Assembly (NCBI GenBank): GCA_934621505.1
Contig: CAKTUU010000003.1
Coordinates: 1-64,000 of the forward strand
DNA length: 64,000 nucleotides
DNA from: an uncultured Clostridia bacterium
GTDB lineage: Bacteria > Bacillota > Clostridia > Christensenellales > Aristaeellaceae
Reading direction: 5' to 3'
Of the stretch, positions 1 to 7,823 are shown piece after piece. Made by a program: the position numbers and the translations under genes. Each line of letters begins with the position of its first letter. Positions within the stretch are counted from its first letter, which is position 1. The notes under the pieces are model-generated. The model made no database searches, was not told where the DNA came from, and worked only from the letters and a program-made list of their open reading frames with translations.

Positions 1-1
1 C

Positions 2-163
2 AGTGAAAATGCCCATACGACTATGAACGCCTTGCGCAAATTTGCGCTTACAGTCCATAAAAATTATCTTGCTGCTTCAGGCAAAAAGCGTTCGCTGAAA
101 GCCAATATGCTCGCTGCTCTTATCCGCCCTGATAATCTCCTTGACCTTTTCGCTTTTTTATGA
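2..163 (+). CDS. C-terminal fragment of an ISAs1-like transposase (cut by left window edge)
   Basis: The open frame runs in from the left edge and stops with TGA. The 53 residues include ENAHTTMNALRKFAL and KKRSLKANMLAAL, a pattern like the extreme C-terminus of ISAs1/H-repeat-type DDE transposases, where a helix with 'LR..AL' is followed by a basic 'K..SLK.K' segment. The catalytic part would lie outside the window, so whether it is intact cannot be judged. Its last six bases overlap the stop of the minus-strand gene that follows, and I see no inverted-repeat end beyond the stop. It may therefore be an IS remnant. The family call rests on a short stretch and is tentative. Confidence 0.5.
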   Translation, partial: SENAHTTMNALRKFALTVHKNYLAASGKKRSLKANMLAALIRPDNLLDLFAFL

Positions 164-1234
164 GACGGGCGTGTCCGCAGGCACGGCCACGGTTACGGTT
201 TTGGCCGCATCGTCTGTGACGGCGGTCATTCCCAGCAGGCTTTCCAGACACTGGGCCGGCACATAAATGCGGCCCTCCTCCGTCATGCGGATATCCCGTC
301 CCGGCAGCACCTGCTCCTGCCCGTTGATGAAAGCCTGCAAATGGATGGGCTGGCCGGCCTGATCCTCCGTATAGGAGATGCGGACCACCTGGTTGCCCAG
401 GGCAAAGGCCAGTTCCTCCTTATCCAGGTCAGAGGAGGAAATCACCGTCGCGCCGATGCCATTCAGCACATCGTTCAGGGGCAGATACAGCCGGTCCCCC
501 AGCAGATAGGGCGCAATGGGCGCTTCCTCTCCCTCGTCGGGCTTTACCATCAGGGTTTTGCCGCCCGCCACGATGCTGTAGCCTTCCATCGCCGTAAACT
601 GCGGTTCCTGGGTAGGAGCAGGCGTTTCGGCGGGCTCCGGCGTATCGGTGGGAACGGGCGTGGGGGTATCGGTAGCCGCCGGCGTATCCGTAGGCGCGGC
701 GGTTTCTACCGGCGCAAAGGTGTTAACCGCCGTCAGCTCCACATTTTCCGGCGCGGGGGTTATCGCGCCGGGAATAACCGTGGCGCCGCCAAAAGCAGCC
801 GGGGTGGAGGTAGGCGCGGGACGCACCTGGTCGCTTTCATACAGCACCGTCAGGGTACGGCGTCCGGCGATGCCGTCCACTCCCAGACCATGCTGATACT
901 GGAAGGCTTCCACCGCGCGCCGGGTCTGGTTGCCAAACCGGCCGTCCACATCCCCGGTATAATAGCCATATTCCGCCAGCTTTGCCTGAAGCTCCCGCAC
1001 ACGGTCGCCGCTATCCCCTACCTGAATGGTTTTGTACGCCGGATTCGGCGTGATGTCAATGGTGGGAACCGGCGTGGGCTTGGGGGTAGGGGGCGGAGTT
1101 TCCGTTTGCGCCTGCGTCACATAAGGCGTGGGGGTAGGCTCCTCCAGAGCCGCCAAATCCGGCTCCGGCGCATTTTGTACGGATGTGGCAAACACCATGG
1201 TCATATAAATCAAAACGGTTTTCAGCAGATCCAT
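158..1234 (-). CDS. Peptidoglycan-binding domain protein with C-terminal stalk-like domain
   Basis: Predicted exported cell-wall protein of about 358 residues. The start chosen is the ATG at 1234, preceded by GGAGGA seven bases upstream; longer in-frame starts lack a good site. A short N-terminal hydrophobic stretch (MDLLKTVLIYMTMVFATS) looks like a signal or anchor segment. A PG_binding_1 domain follows (VGDSGDRVRELQAKLAEYGY, then GRFGNQTRRAVEAFQ), flanked by Pro/Thr-rich linkers of the TPTPVPTDTP type. The last ~130 residues resemble the copper-amine-oxidase-N 'stalk' fold (LYLPLNDVLNGIGA, IYVPAQCLESLLGM). The role is probably wall attachment plus ligand or substrate presentation. The stop codon overlaps the transposase fragment, so the natural C-terminus may have been altered. 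Confidence 0.75.
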   Translation of the reverse strand: MDLLKTVLIYMTMVFATSVQNAPEPDLAALEEPTPTPYVTQAQTETPPPTPKPTPVPTIDITPNPAYKTIQVGDSGDRVRELQAKLAEYGYYTGDVDGRFGNQTRRAVEAFQYQHGLGVDGIAGRRTLTVLYESDQVRPAPTSTPAAFGGATVIPGAITPAPENVELTAVNTFAPVETAAPTDTPAATDTPTPVPTDTPEPAETPAPTQEPQFTAMEGYSIVAGGKTLMVKPDEGEEAPIAPYLLGDRLYLPLNDVLNGIGATVISSSDLDKEELAFALGNQVVRISYTEDQAGQPIHLQAFINGQEQVLPGRDIRMTEEGRIYVPAQCLESLLGMTAVTDDAAKTVTVAVPADTPVS

Positions 1235-1296
1235 GTGCGCATCCTCCTTCAAAAACCCGTCTTTCATCAGCCAGGGCACAAAAATCAACAATAGAT

Positions 1297-1325
1297 AGCA
1301 TAGCACAGGAAGCCCTGCTTGGCAA
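1297..1325 (-). promoter_or_regulatory. Predicted sigma-A-type promoter for the peptidoglycan-binding gene
   Basis: On the minus strand TTGCCA (1325-1320) and TATGCT (1302-1297) are separated by 17 bases. Transcription would begin near 1290, about 55 bases before the ATG at 1234. Confidence 0.5.
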
Positions 1326-1350
1326 GAAAGAAGGGGGCTTTTTACCCGCC

Positions 1351-1659
1351 TTACAGGTTCGCCGCGATAAACGCCGCCAAATCCGGAAGGTTTTCCTCCT
1401 TCCAGTAGCGCGCGCCGTCGTTGGTGCGGTTCAGCAGGCGGCGGTTGTACAATTCCCGCCGCAGGGTGGCCGGGTCGTGAAAGAGGGTCCATTCATCCAG
1501 CAAATCCCCGATTTCCCTTTCGGTATAAAACCGTCCGGCCTCCATTTTGGTTCCCAGGTAATAGAGGGCGTACAGCTTCTTTTTAGCCTTTGCCGGAAAC
1601 GCCGTCAACCTTCCATTTTCATCCAGAAAGGATCGAATGTCCCTGTAATCATCCGTCAT
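1351..1659 (-). CDS. DUF2087 domain protein
   Basis: About 102 residues. Start chosen at the ATG at 1659 with GGGGAG about ten bases upstream. The sequence (SFLDENGRLTAFPAKAKKKL, YYTEREIGDLLDEW-like FYTEREIGDLLDEWTLFHDP, LRRELYNRRLLNRTNDGARYW) is the typical DUF2087 pattern. In other Firmicutes this domain is found alone or fused to HTH regulators, and it has been suggested to be a winged-helix-like nucleic-acid-binding module. It is soluble, with no membrane segment. A minus-strand promoter for the next gene lies just downstream. Its function is unknown. Confidence 0.8.
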   Translation of the reverse strand: MTDDYRDIRSFLDENGRLTAFPAKAKKKLYALYYLGTKMEAGRFYTEREIGDLLDEWTLFHDPATLRRELYNRRLLNRTNDGARYWKEENLPDLAAFIAANL

Positions 1660-1686
1660 GCCGCTTGATCTCCCCAATTTGAAAAT

Positions 1687-2116
1687 ACCCGCCCGCAATG
1701 GGGCGGGTCAGGCCGTCAAAAAAGCTCGCCTGAGGGCGATCTTTTCTGACGGGAAGCGCTCTTTGCCTACTCGCCTGCGGTTCGCCGGGCGGCAAAGAGC
1801 GTAAGGAAAGCCTTGCTGCGCAAGGCAGCCGAAACCGACGTACACGCCGCCGGTTTCGGAACCAAAATCGGAGGGCTGCGGCCCTCCGATGCCTCCCAGG
1901 GGTTTTTCGACAGTCTGATCCGCCTGCAATGGGGCGGGTCAGAGCGTTGAGAAACACCGGCATGGATGCCGCGCCCGCGAACAACGCTGCGCTGGTTCGC
2001 GGGAAAAGAGGTGTGGCACAAGGCTTAGGGGCGCTGCCCCTAAAACCCTGGCAGGAGGCAGTGCCTCCTGCACCTCCGGTTTTTCAACACACTGACCCGC
2101 CCGCAGTGGGGCGGGT
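1687..2116. repeat. Structured intergenic repeat, copy 1 (long form)
   Basis: This fills the 462-base gap between two minus-strand genes and holds no convincing gene. Three boundary hairpins share a GCAATG/GCAGTG loop: ACCCGCCC/GGGCGGGT at 1687-1708, GATCCGCC/GGCGGGTC at 1917-1940, and ACCCGCCC/GGGCGGGT at 2095-2116. The right half carries three perfect inverted repeats: CCCGCGAAC/GTTCGCGGG (1974-2003), TTAGGGGC/GCCCCTAA (2025-2043) and CAGGAGGCA/TGCCTCCTG (2052-2070). The left half (1709-1916) has another hairpin, CGGAGGGC/GCCCTCCG. The right half recurs near 25.9, 38.3 and 50.3 kb in the same orientation; the left half recurs only near 25.7 kb. Confidence 0.85.
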
Positions 2117-2121
2117 GCGTT

Positions 2122-3027
2122 TTACCGCTTGCTGTCCAGCCATTCAACCAGGTCCGTCCAGACCTGCTCCCGGTTTAATTCGTTAAACATTTCATGGCGG
2201 CCGTCCTCATACAGCTTCAGGGTTATGTCCTGAACGCCGGCGGCTTTCAGTTCCTCAGCCACCAGCTTCACGCCCTCGCCGTGAGAACCCACCGGGTCCA
2301 TATCTCCCGCAAACAGCAGAATGGGAATCTGCTTGTCCATCGCGCCCAGCTTTTCCGGGTACAGGCGGCTGAGCCCCTCAAACATATCCCGGTAAGCGCT
2401 GGCCGTAAAGGTAAAGCCGCAATAGGGGTCCTGCATGTACCGCTGCACCTGCTGGCGGTCCCGGCTCAGCCAGTCAAACGGGGTCTGCACATTCTGATAG
2501 CCCCTGTTATTGCCGCCGGAGCTTAGCTTTTCCAGCAGGCGGCTGGGCTTTTGCGCCATGCCCAAGGCGCATTGCAAACTGGCAATGGTTTTGGCCAGAC
2601 CAACCGTCAGCTTATCAAAATGACCGGTTCCGCTAAGGGCCACGCCCTTCAGGCCCGCCTCATGCTTCAGGCAGTAGGTGCGGGTAACAAAGCTGCCCAT
2701 GCTGTGGCCCAGCAGAAAATAGGGCAGATCCGGGTATTCCTTCTGGGTTTGGGTACGCACGGAGTGAACGTCCTCAATTAATGCGTCCCAACCGTTTTCA
2801 TGAGCAAAATACCCAAGCTGCTCTGCCTTTTCCCCATGGCCCAGATGGGTATGCCCTACCACCAGATAGCCTGCCTGATTCAGCCGCTGCGCGGTTTCGT
2901 CGTAGCGGTCAATATATTCGCACATACCGTGCACCAGCTGCACAACCGCTTTAGGAGCAGTATCCGGCTCCCAGACGGCCTTATCCAGCTCCGCCCCGGT
3001 GACGGAACGAAAGGTTTCGTGCTTCAT
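2122..3027 (-). CDS. Alpha/beta hydrolase, monoacylglycerol-lipase/lysophospholipase-like
   Basis: A soluble cytoplasmic serine hydrolase of about 301 residues (Hydrolase_4 / S33 family). Start chosen at the ATG at 3027 (MKHETFRSV), with AAGGAGG upstream. The oxyanion-hole region VQLVHGMCEYIDRYDETAQ, the nucleophile elbow GHSMG (Ser), the acid LLFAGDMDPVGS (Asp) and the catalytic His in YEDGRHEMFNE are all present and in order. These features are typical of clostridial monoacylglycerol lipase-like enzymes; the natural ester is not known. It sits alone between clpC and the repeat, and its stop is six bases from the repeat's last hairpin, so its transcript would run into that structure. Confidence 0.85.
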   Translation of the reverse strand: MKHETFRSVTGAELDKAVWEPDTAPKAVVQLVHGMCEYIDRYDETAQRLNQAGYLVVGHTHLGHGEKAEQLGYFAHENGWDALIEDVHSVRTQTQKEYPDLPYFLLGHSMGSFVTRTYCLKHEAGLKGVALSGTGHFDKLTVGLAKTIASLQCALGMAQKPSRLLEKLSSGGNNRGYQNVQTPFDWLSRDRQQVQRYMQDPYCGFTFTASAYRDMFEGLSRLYPEKLGAMDKQIPILLFAGDMDPVGSHGEGVKLVAEELKAAGVQDITLKLYEDGRHEMFNELNREQVWTDLVEWLDSKR

Positions 3028-3070
3028 GCTCAAACTTTCCTCCTTCATTTTAAGTAGATTGCTTGCTGTC

Positions 3071-3079
3071 AGTATATCA
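3071..3079 (-). promoter_or_regulatory. Possible extended -10 promoter for the hydrolase gene
   Basis: Minus-strand TGATATACT fits the extended -10 pattern TGnTATAAT. No good -35 is seen at 17 bases. It lies about 45 bases upstream of the start codon. Confidence 0.4.
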
Positions 3080-3136
3080 TACTTTTTCCAAAGAAGCCAG
3101 GCGGCCGTTTTCATCCCGTTCCGCTTTACATACAAA

Positions 3137-3171
3137 CAGCCGCCGGGAAAAACCTCTTTCCCCGGCGGCTG
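3137..3171 (-). terminator. Terminator hairpin after clpC
   Basis: CAGCCGCCGGG pairs with CCCGGCGGCTG across a short A/T-rich loop. On the minus strand it is followed by TTTGTATG, a weak T tract. It starts nine bases after the clpC stop. Confidence 0.75.
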
Positions 3172-3179
3172 AAAACCGG

Positions 3180-5648
3180 TTATTCTTCCGCTGCCAACGC
3201 GGGCTGCCGGGCCTCCATTTTGCGGAAGGCGATTTTGCCGTCCGCCACATACAGCTCCACCGCGTCGCCCAGCGCGATGTTCCCGGCGATAATCTCCTCG
3301 CTGAGCGCGTCCTCCACACTGCGCTGGATGGTGCGGCGCAGGGGCCGCGCGCCATAGTTGGGATCGTACCCCTCCTGCGCCAGCCAGGCGACCACGTCCT
3401 GACTGTAGCTCAGCTGCATGCCCCTCTCCTGCAGGCGGCGGGCCACGCTGCCCAGCATCAGCCCGGCGATGCGCTCAATATCCTGAGGTTCCAGCGCGTG
3501 GAACACAATCAGGTCGTCAATGCGGTTGATAAACTCCGGACGGAAGGTGTCCTTTACCTCGGCCATCACCCGCTCCTTCATGGCTTCATAGTCCCGGGTG
3601 GTTTCCACGCTGCCGCCAAAGCCCAGGGACCGCTTGCTGGTAATACTGCTGGCCCCCGCGTTGGAGGTCATAACGATGATGGTGTTTTTAAAATTCACCA
3701 CCCGGCCGTTGCTGTCCGTCAGACGGCCGCCGTCCAGAATTTGCAGAAGGATGTTAAACACATCCGGGTGGGCCTTTTCCACCTCGTCAAACAGCACCAC
3801 GCTGTAGGGCTTGTTGCGCACCTTCTGGGTCAGCTGGCCGCCCTCCTCGTAGCCCACATAGCCCGGAGGGCTGCCCACCAGACGGCTGACACTGTGCTTT
3901 TCCATATATTCGCTCATGTCGATGCGGATGACGGCGTTTTCATCGTCAAACATCACCTGGCCAAGGGCGCGGCACAATTCGGTTTTGCCAACGCCGGTGG
4001 GTCCCAGAAAGATGAACGACCCAATGGGCCGCTTGGGGTCCTGCAAGCCGGCGCGCGCACGGCGCAGGGCCCGGCTGACGGCGCTGATGGCCTCGTCCTG
4101 ACCCACCACCCGCTGGTGCAAAAGCTCCTCCATGTGCAATAGCCGCTGGCTTTCGTCCTCGGTCATTTTGCGCACGGGCACGCCTGTCCAGCTGGCCACA
4201 ATCTGGGCGATGTCCTCCTCCGCCACCACATCGTGACTGGCGTTTTTGCGTTCCTCCCAGGCGGTGCGCTTTTGACTGATCACCTGGCGCAGGCTGCGTT
4301 CCTCATCCCGCAGGGCGGCGGCTTTTTCAAAGTCCTGATGAGCAATGGCCTCTTTTTTCTCGTTTTGCAGCGCCTTCAGGCGTTCCTCCTGCTCCTTCAC
4401 GTCCGGCGGGGCGGTAAAGCTGTGCAGCCGCACCCGGGAAGCGGCCTCGTCCATCAGGTCGATGGCCTTATCCGGCAAAAAGCGGTCGCTGATATACCGG
4501 TCCGACAGGTTGACGGCGGCCTCCAGCGCCTCGTCGGTAATTTTCACCTTATGATGGGCCTCATAACGATCCCGCAGGCCCTTGAGAATCTGCAGGGCTT
4601 CCTCCGGGGTGGGTTCCCCCACCTTTACCTGCTGGAAGCGGCGTTCCAGCGCCGCGTCCTTTTCAATGTTCTTGCGGTACTCGTCCAGCGTGGTCGCGCC
4701 GATGCACTGCAATTCGCCCCGGGCCAGCGCGGGCTTCAGAATGTTGGCGGCGTCCATGCTGCCCTCCGCCTTGCCAGCGCCCACCAGGGTATGAAATTCA
4801 TCGATGAACAGAATCACGTTGCCCTGTTTCTGCACCTCTTTGACGGTGTCCTTCAGCCGTTCCTCAAACTCGCCCCGGTATTTGCTTCCGGCAATCATAC
4901 TGCCCAGATCCAGCGACAGGATGCGCTTGCCCACCAGGGTTTCCGGCACCTTGCCCGCCACAATCAGCTGGGCCAGTCCTTCTACCACGGCGCTTTTGCC
5001 AACGCCGGGTTCGCCCACCAGCACCGGGTTGTTTTTGGTGCGGCGGCTCATAATCTGCATAATGCGCTCAATTTCCGTTCCGCGTCCAATTACCGGGTCC
5101 AGCTCGCCGTCCTGCGCCGCCTTGGTCAGGTCGCGGCAGTACTTTTCCAGCACGTTTTCTCCGCTCTGGGACTGGGCTTCCCCCGCCTCATCCGCGTCGC
5201 TGTCGGGCTGTCCACCGGACAGGCTGGCCTGAATTTTTTGCAGCATATCCTGGGTATCCACCCCCATGCTGCGTAAAAGGTTCACCGCTACGCCCTCGCC
5301 CTCCTTCAGCAGGGCCAGCCAGAAATGCTCCGTACCCACATAGCTGTGATGCAGCCGCCGGCTTTCCAAAACGCTGCCCTCCAGAATTTTTTTGCTTCTG
5401 GGGGTCAGCTCCAGCATGCCGTTATTGGGGCTGCTGCCCTCGCCAAGAAGGGTGCGCACCCGTTCCATCACCGCGTCATAGGTTACGTTTTCCGGCAGAA
5501 TACCGGTTACCACAGGGCCCGGCTCCTTCAGCAGACCCAGCAAAATATGTTCCGTACCCACATAGGGCTGGCGCAGCTGCACCGCCGCCTGCTGGGCGGC
5601 GGTTACGGCCCGCTGGGCCCGTTGGGTAAAACGTCCAAAAATAGGCAT
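3180..5648 (-). CDS. clpC: ATP-dependent Clp protease ATP-binding subunit ClpC
   Basis: An AAA+ unfoldase that feeds substrates to ClpP and, with McsB, removes arginine-phosphorylated proteins. At 822 residues it is normal for ClpC. Two Clp_N repeats occupy residues ~1-145 (both with VGTEH). AAA1 has Walker A GEPGVGKS at 212-219 and the sensor region GATTLDEYRK. A middle domain carries a UVR-like EAIAHQDFEKAAALRDEE stretch. AAA2 has Walker A GPTGVGKT and ends in the GYDPNYGARPLRRTIQ motif. It is the last gene of ctsR-mcsA-mcsB-clpC, 16 bases after mcsB, and is followed by a terminator hairpin. The linker at ~146-165 is unusually acidic and Ser/Gln-rich. Control by CtsR is expected. Confidence 0.97.
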   Translation of the reverse strand: MPIFGRFTQRAQRAVTAAQQAAVQLRQPYVGTEHILLGLLKEPGPVVTGILPENVTYDAVMERVRTLLGEGSSPNNGMLELTPRSKKILEGSVLESRRLHHSYVGTEHFWLALLKEGEGVAVNLLRSMGVDTQDMLQKIQASLSGGQPDSDADEAGEAQSQSGENVLEKYCRDLTKAAQDGELDPVIGRGTEIERIMQIMSRRTKNNPVLVGEPGVGKSAVVEGLAQLIVAGKVPETLVGKRILSLDLGSMIAGSKYRGEFEERLKDTVKEVQKQGNVILFIDEFHTLVGAGKAEGSMDAANILKPALARGELQCIGATTLDEYRKNIEKDAALERRFQQVKVGEPTPEEALQILKGLRDRYEAHHKVKITDEALEAAVNLSDRYISDRFLPDKAIDLMDEAASRVRLHSFTAPPDVKEQEERLKALQNEKKEAIAHQDFEKAAALRDEERSLRQVISQKRTAWEERKNASHDVVAEEDIAQIVASWTGVPVRKMTEDESQRLLHMEELLHQRVVGQDEAISAVSRALRRARAGLQDPKRPIGSFIFLGPTGVGKTELCRALGQVMFDDENAVIRIDMSEYMEKHSVSRLVGSPPGYVGYEEGGQLTQKVRNKPYSVVLFDEVEKAHPDVFNILLQILDGGRLTDSNGRVVNFKNTIIVMTSNAGASSITSKRSLGFGGSVETTRDYEAMKERVMAEVKDTFRPEFINRIDDLIVFHALEPQDIERIAGLMLGSVARRLQERGMQLSYSQDVVAWLAQEGYDPNYGARPLRRTIQRSVEDALSEEIIAGNIALGDAVELYVADGKIAFRKMEARQPALAAEE

Positions 5649-5664
5649 TCAATCATACCTCCTA

Positions 5665-6630
5665 TCAATCAGGGTTCAGCCGCGCCTGCGTCAGAATGCA
5701 GCGGGCCTGTTCGGCGGGGCGCTCAATCAGCCTGCCATAGCTGGCGCAATGGGCGTCCTGTCCAGCGGACAGCAGACGGTCCGCCTTTTCCACCGTGCAG
5801 TCCAGCAGGTCCATCGCCGCGCCAAGCCGCAGATGGCTCCAATGCTTCATCCATTCCTTCTGGTCCATGGTTACGGCATACCGCAGCGCGCCCATACTGC
5901 GCAGCAGGGTATCCCGCAAATTCACCGGCTGTTCCTTCAAACAGCGTTCCCGAAGAGACAGTTCCATATCCGTCAGCTGCTTGCCAACGGCGGTGACCGC
6001 CTCGATGATTTCCTCCTCGGTGCGGCCCAGGGTTACCTGGTTGCTGACCTGGTACAAATCGCCCAGAGCCTCGCTGCCCTCGCCGTAAATACCCCGAATG
6101 GTCAAGCCCAGCTTTGCCACGCTCTGGTTGACCGTGCCCATTTGCTTATACAGGGTCAGCATGGGCAGATGCAGCATCAGGGATGCCCGAAGCCCCGTGC
6201 CCGTATTGGTGGGGCAGGACGTCAGGTAACCCAGCTGGGGATCAAAGCTGAAGGTACAGACCTTTTCCAGCTTTTCCTCGGCCTCAAAAGCCTCCTGAGC
6301 GGCCTGCGCCAGATCAAAGCCCGGCACAATGGCCTGAATGCGCAGGTGATCCTCCTCGTTGATCATCACGCTGACCCGGCGGTCGCTGCGAATCAGGGCC
6401 GCGCCGGTTTCGGGCCGTTTCAGCAGGTCCTGGCTGATCAGGTGATCCTCCATCAGCTCCCGGCGTTCCAGCTCCGGCATATCGCTTAATTTGTACAGCC
6501 GGTAATCCGTATCGTTCAAAGCCTGGTACGCCCTGTCCACGCACAGCTGCGCCTTTTCGCCGCTCAGCGCAAAGGGCAGGTCCTGATAATTTCGCGCAAG
6601 GCGCACCCGGCTGGATACAATCACGCTCAT
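5665..6630 (-). CDS. mcsB: Protein arginine kinase McsB
   Basis: An ATP:guanido phosphotransferase homologue that phosphorylates arginines on proteins, marking them for ClpCP and inactivating CtsR. The ATP-guanido signatures SSRVRLARN, YLTSCPTNTGTGLRASLM (catalytic Cys) and the C-terminal RRDTLL-like region (VNLRDTLLRSMG) are present. The start overlaps the mcsA stop in an ATGA arrangement and has GGGGG upstream. At 321 residues it is shorter than the usual ~350-360. The ~20 residues before the SSRxRLARN motif, present in B. subtilis McsB, are missing, and there is no room for them given the translational coupling. It probably acts with McsA. Confidence 0.93.
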   Translation of the reverse strand: MSVIVSSRVRLARNYQDLPFALSGEKAQLCVDRAYQALNDTDYRLYKLSDMPELERRELMEDHLISQDLLKRPETGAALIRSDRRVSVMINEEDHLRIQAIVPGFDLAQAAQEAFEAEEKLEKVCTFSFDPQLGYLTSCPTNTGTGLRASLMLHLPMLTLYKQMGTVNQSVAKLGLTIRGIYGEGSEALGDLYQVSNQVTLGRTEEEIIEAVTAVGKQLTDMELSLRERCLKEQPVNLRDTLLRSMGALRYAVTMDQKEWMKHWSHLRLGAAMDLLDCTVEKADRLLSAGQDAHCASYGRLIERPAEQARCILTQARLNPD

Positions 6631-7130
6631 TCCTGTTCCCCCTTCTGGGTCAGCAGGCGCAATTCATCCCGGTATTTTGCCGCGTCCTCAAAATTTTCAG
6701 CCGCCACGGCTTCATCCATTTTCTGGCGCAGGGCCTGCATCTGCTGCTCCTTTTCCGCCGCTGGGGACAGGCGGAACCCGGTGGGCCTGCGGCCCGCGTG
6801 CTGGGTGCGCCCGTGAATGCGCTGAAGCAGCGGCTTCAGTTCATCCGCGAAATCATGATAGCACTGGGCGCAGCCCAGGCGGCCGGTGCGCTCAAACTGG
6901 GCGTAGGTAAGCCCGCAGCCGGAGCAGGTCAGTTCCTGCGCTTCCGAATCCTTCTGAGCGTTCAGGATGCTTAAAATGGAACCCAGGAAGCTCTGAATAT
7001 CCCCGCTGACAAGGCTCAGTTCCATTTTGCTCATACAGTCCTGGCACAGGTGCCGCGTGCGCATTTCCCCGCCCGCGGATACGGTAACGGCTACCGTGGC
7101 CTGATTTTTTCCGCATTCTTCGCAAATCAT
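6627..7130 (-). CDS. mcsA: McsA, zinc-finger activator of McsB (UvrB/UvrC motif protein)
   Basis: A small cytoplasmic protein of 167 residues. Paired CxxC motifs (MICEECGKN...HLCQDCMSK and CSGCGLTYAQFERTGRLGCAQC) should bind zinc. A C-terminal UVR motif (LRQKMDEAVAAENFEDAAKY) mediates contact with ClpC-family proteins. In B. subtilis McsA activates McsB and modulates CtsR. Its start overlaps the ctsR stop by four bases and its stop overlaps the mcsB start by four, so the three are translationally coupled. The second CxxC pair is spaced as in typical McsA. The assignment follows from both sequence and synteny. Confidence 0.93.
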   Translation of the reverse strand: MICEECGKNQATVAVTVSAGGEMRTRHLCQDCMSKMELSLVSGDIQSFLGSILSILNAQKDSEAQELTCSGCGLTYAQFERTGRLGCAQCYHDFADELKPLLQRIHGRTQHAGRRPTGFRLSPAAEKEQQMQALRQKMDEAVAAENFEDAAKYRDELRLLTQKGEQE

Positions 7131-7621
7131 GGATGATCCGCCTCCTCCGGCGCAGCGGGCTGCTGATGCGCCACCTCAGTCAGCATACGCTTTAAAATTT
7201 TGGCTCGCAGAGCGTCCTTCATCTCCGCGGTGATGGGCAGGCTGAGCGACTGATCGCTGACGGCGGCGTTCATTAAGGCCGCCTCGCCGGGGGTAACCGC
7301 CTTGCGCTCCTGCAGCTGCTGAATCAGGTGGGACGCCGTCAGCGCGTCGATGCTGTCGCCAATGCGCTGGTTGCGCATATAGGACAGCTGGGCGCTGGTG
7401 TCCTGCCGCATACGGAAAATGCGGATGCACCCGCCGCCACCGCGCCTGCTTTCAATAATATAGCCATGATCCGGCGTAAAGCGGGTGGACAGCACATAAT
7501 TGATCTGCGACGGGGCGCAGCCAAAATACTCGGCCAGCTCGTTGCGTTTCAGTTCCACATCATATTCATCCTGCGTGAGCATGGTTTTGATAAACTGCTC
7601 AATACTATCGCTCAGACGCAT
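7127..7621 (-). CDS. ctsR: CtsR, transcriptional repressor of class III heat-shock genes
   Basis: A dimeric winged-helix repressor of clp operons. The 164 residues begin MRLSDSIEQFIKTML and contain the DNA-binding region YFGCAPSQINYVLSTRFT followed by the glycine-rich wing ESRRGGGGCIRI, whose arginine is the known target of heat sensing and McsB control. The start has AGGAGGA upstream (minus strand AAGGAGGATTCCC-ATG). It is the first gene of the operon and lies directly behind a matching CtsR box at 7645-7661, so autoregulation is expected. Confidence 0.96.
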   Translation of the reverse strand: MRLSDSIEQFIKTMLTQDEYDVELKRNELAEYFGCAPSQINYVLSTRFTPDHGYIIESRRGGGGCIRIFRMRQDTSAQLSYMRNQRIGDSIDALTASHLIQQLQERKAVTPGEAALMNAAVSDQSLSLPITAEMKDALRAKILKRMLTEVAHQQPAAPEEADHP

Positions 7622-7644
7622 GGGAATCCTCCTTCCATCAAAGA

Positions 7645-7661
7645 ATTGACCTTCTTTGACT
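7645..7661 (-). promoter_or_regulatory. CtsR operator
   Basis: On the minus strand AGTCAAA-GAA-GGTCAAT matches the CtsR consensus (A/GGTCAAA-NAN-A/GGTCAAA) at all but the last base. It begins five bases after the -10 hexamer, so it covers the expected transcription start. Confidence 0.88.
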
Positions 7662-7666
7662 TATGT

Positions 7667-7695
7667 ATTGTACCACGGCTATGCCCAAAATGCAA
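7667..7695 (-). promoter_or_regulatory. Sigma-A promoter of the ctsR operon
   Basis: Minus-strand TTGCAT (7695-7690) and TACAAT (7672-7667) with a 17-base spacer. Initiation is predicted near 7660, inside the CtsR box. Confidence 0.78.
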
Positions 7696-7745
7696 CGCGG
7701 CGGCAAAGGGTTTACCGTATATTCAAAATTCACCGGCGGGCGCGG

Positions 7746-7775
7746 TTGTTTCTTTCCCGCCATTCATGGTATAAT
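7746..7775 (+). promoter_or_regulatory. Predicted promoter of the pgmB-tldD-tldE operon
   Basis: TTGTTT (7746-7751) and a perfect TATAAT (7770-7775) are 18 bases apart, about 50 bases upstream of the pgmB start. Confidence 0.6.
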
Positions 7776-7823
7776 GTGGTTTGCTGCCATCCATATTGAC
7801 ACTGAGGAGTGGAAAGGAAAGCC

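Noticed and set aside
1687..1708. Reading the first hairpin only as a terminator of an upstream gene
   Set aside because: It lacks a T tract in either direction and recurs with the same loop at the middle and right end of the repeat, so it belongs to the element.
7809..7823. GTG start of pgmB at 7809
   Set aside because: Its purine-rich sequence abuts the codon; the ATG at 7824 has correct spacing and matches family length.
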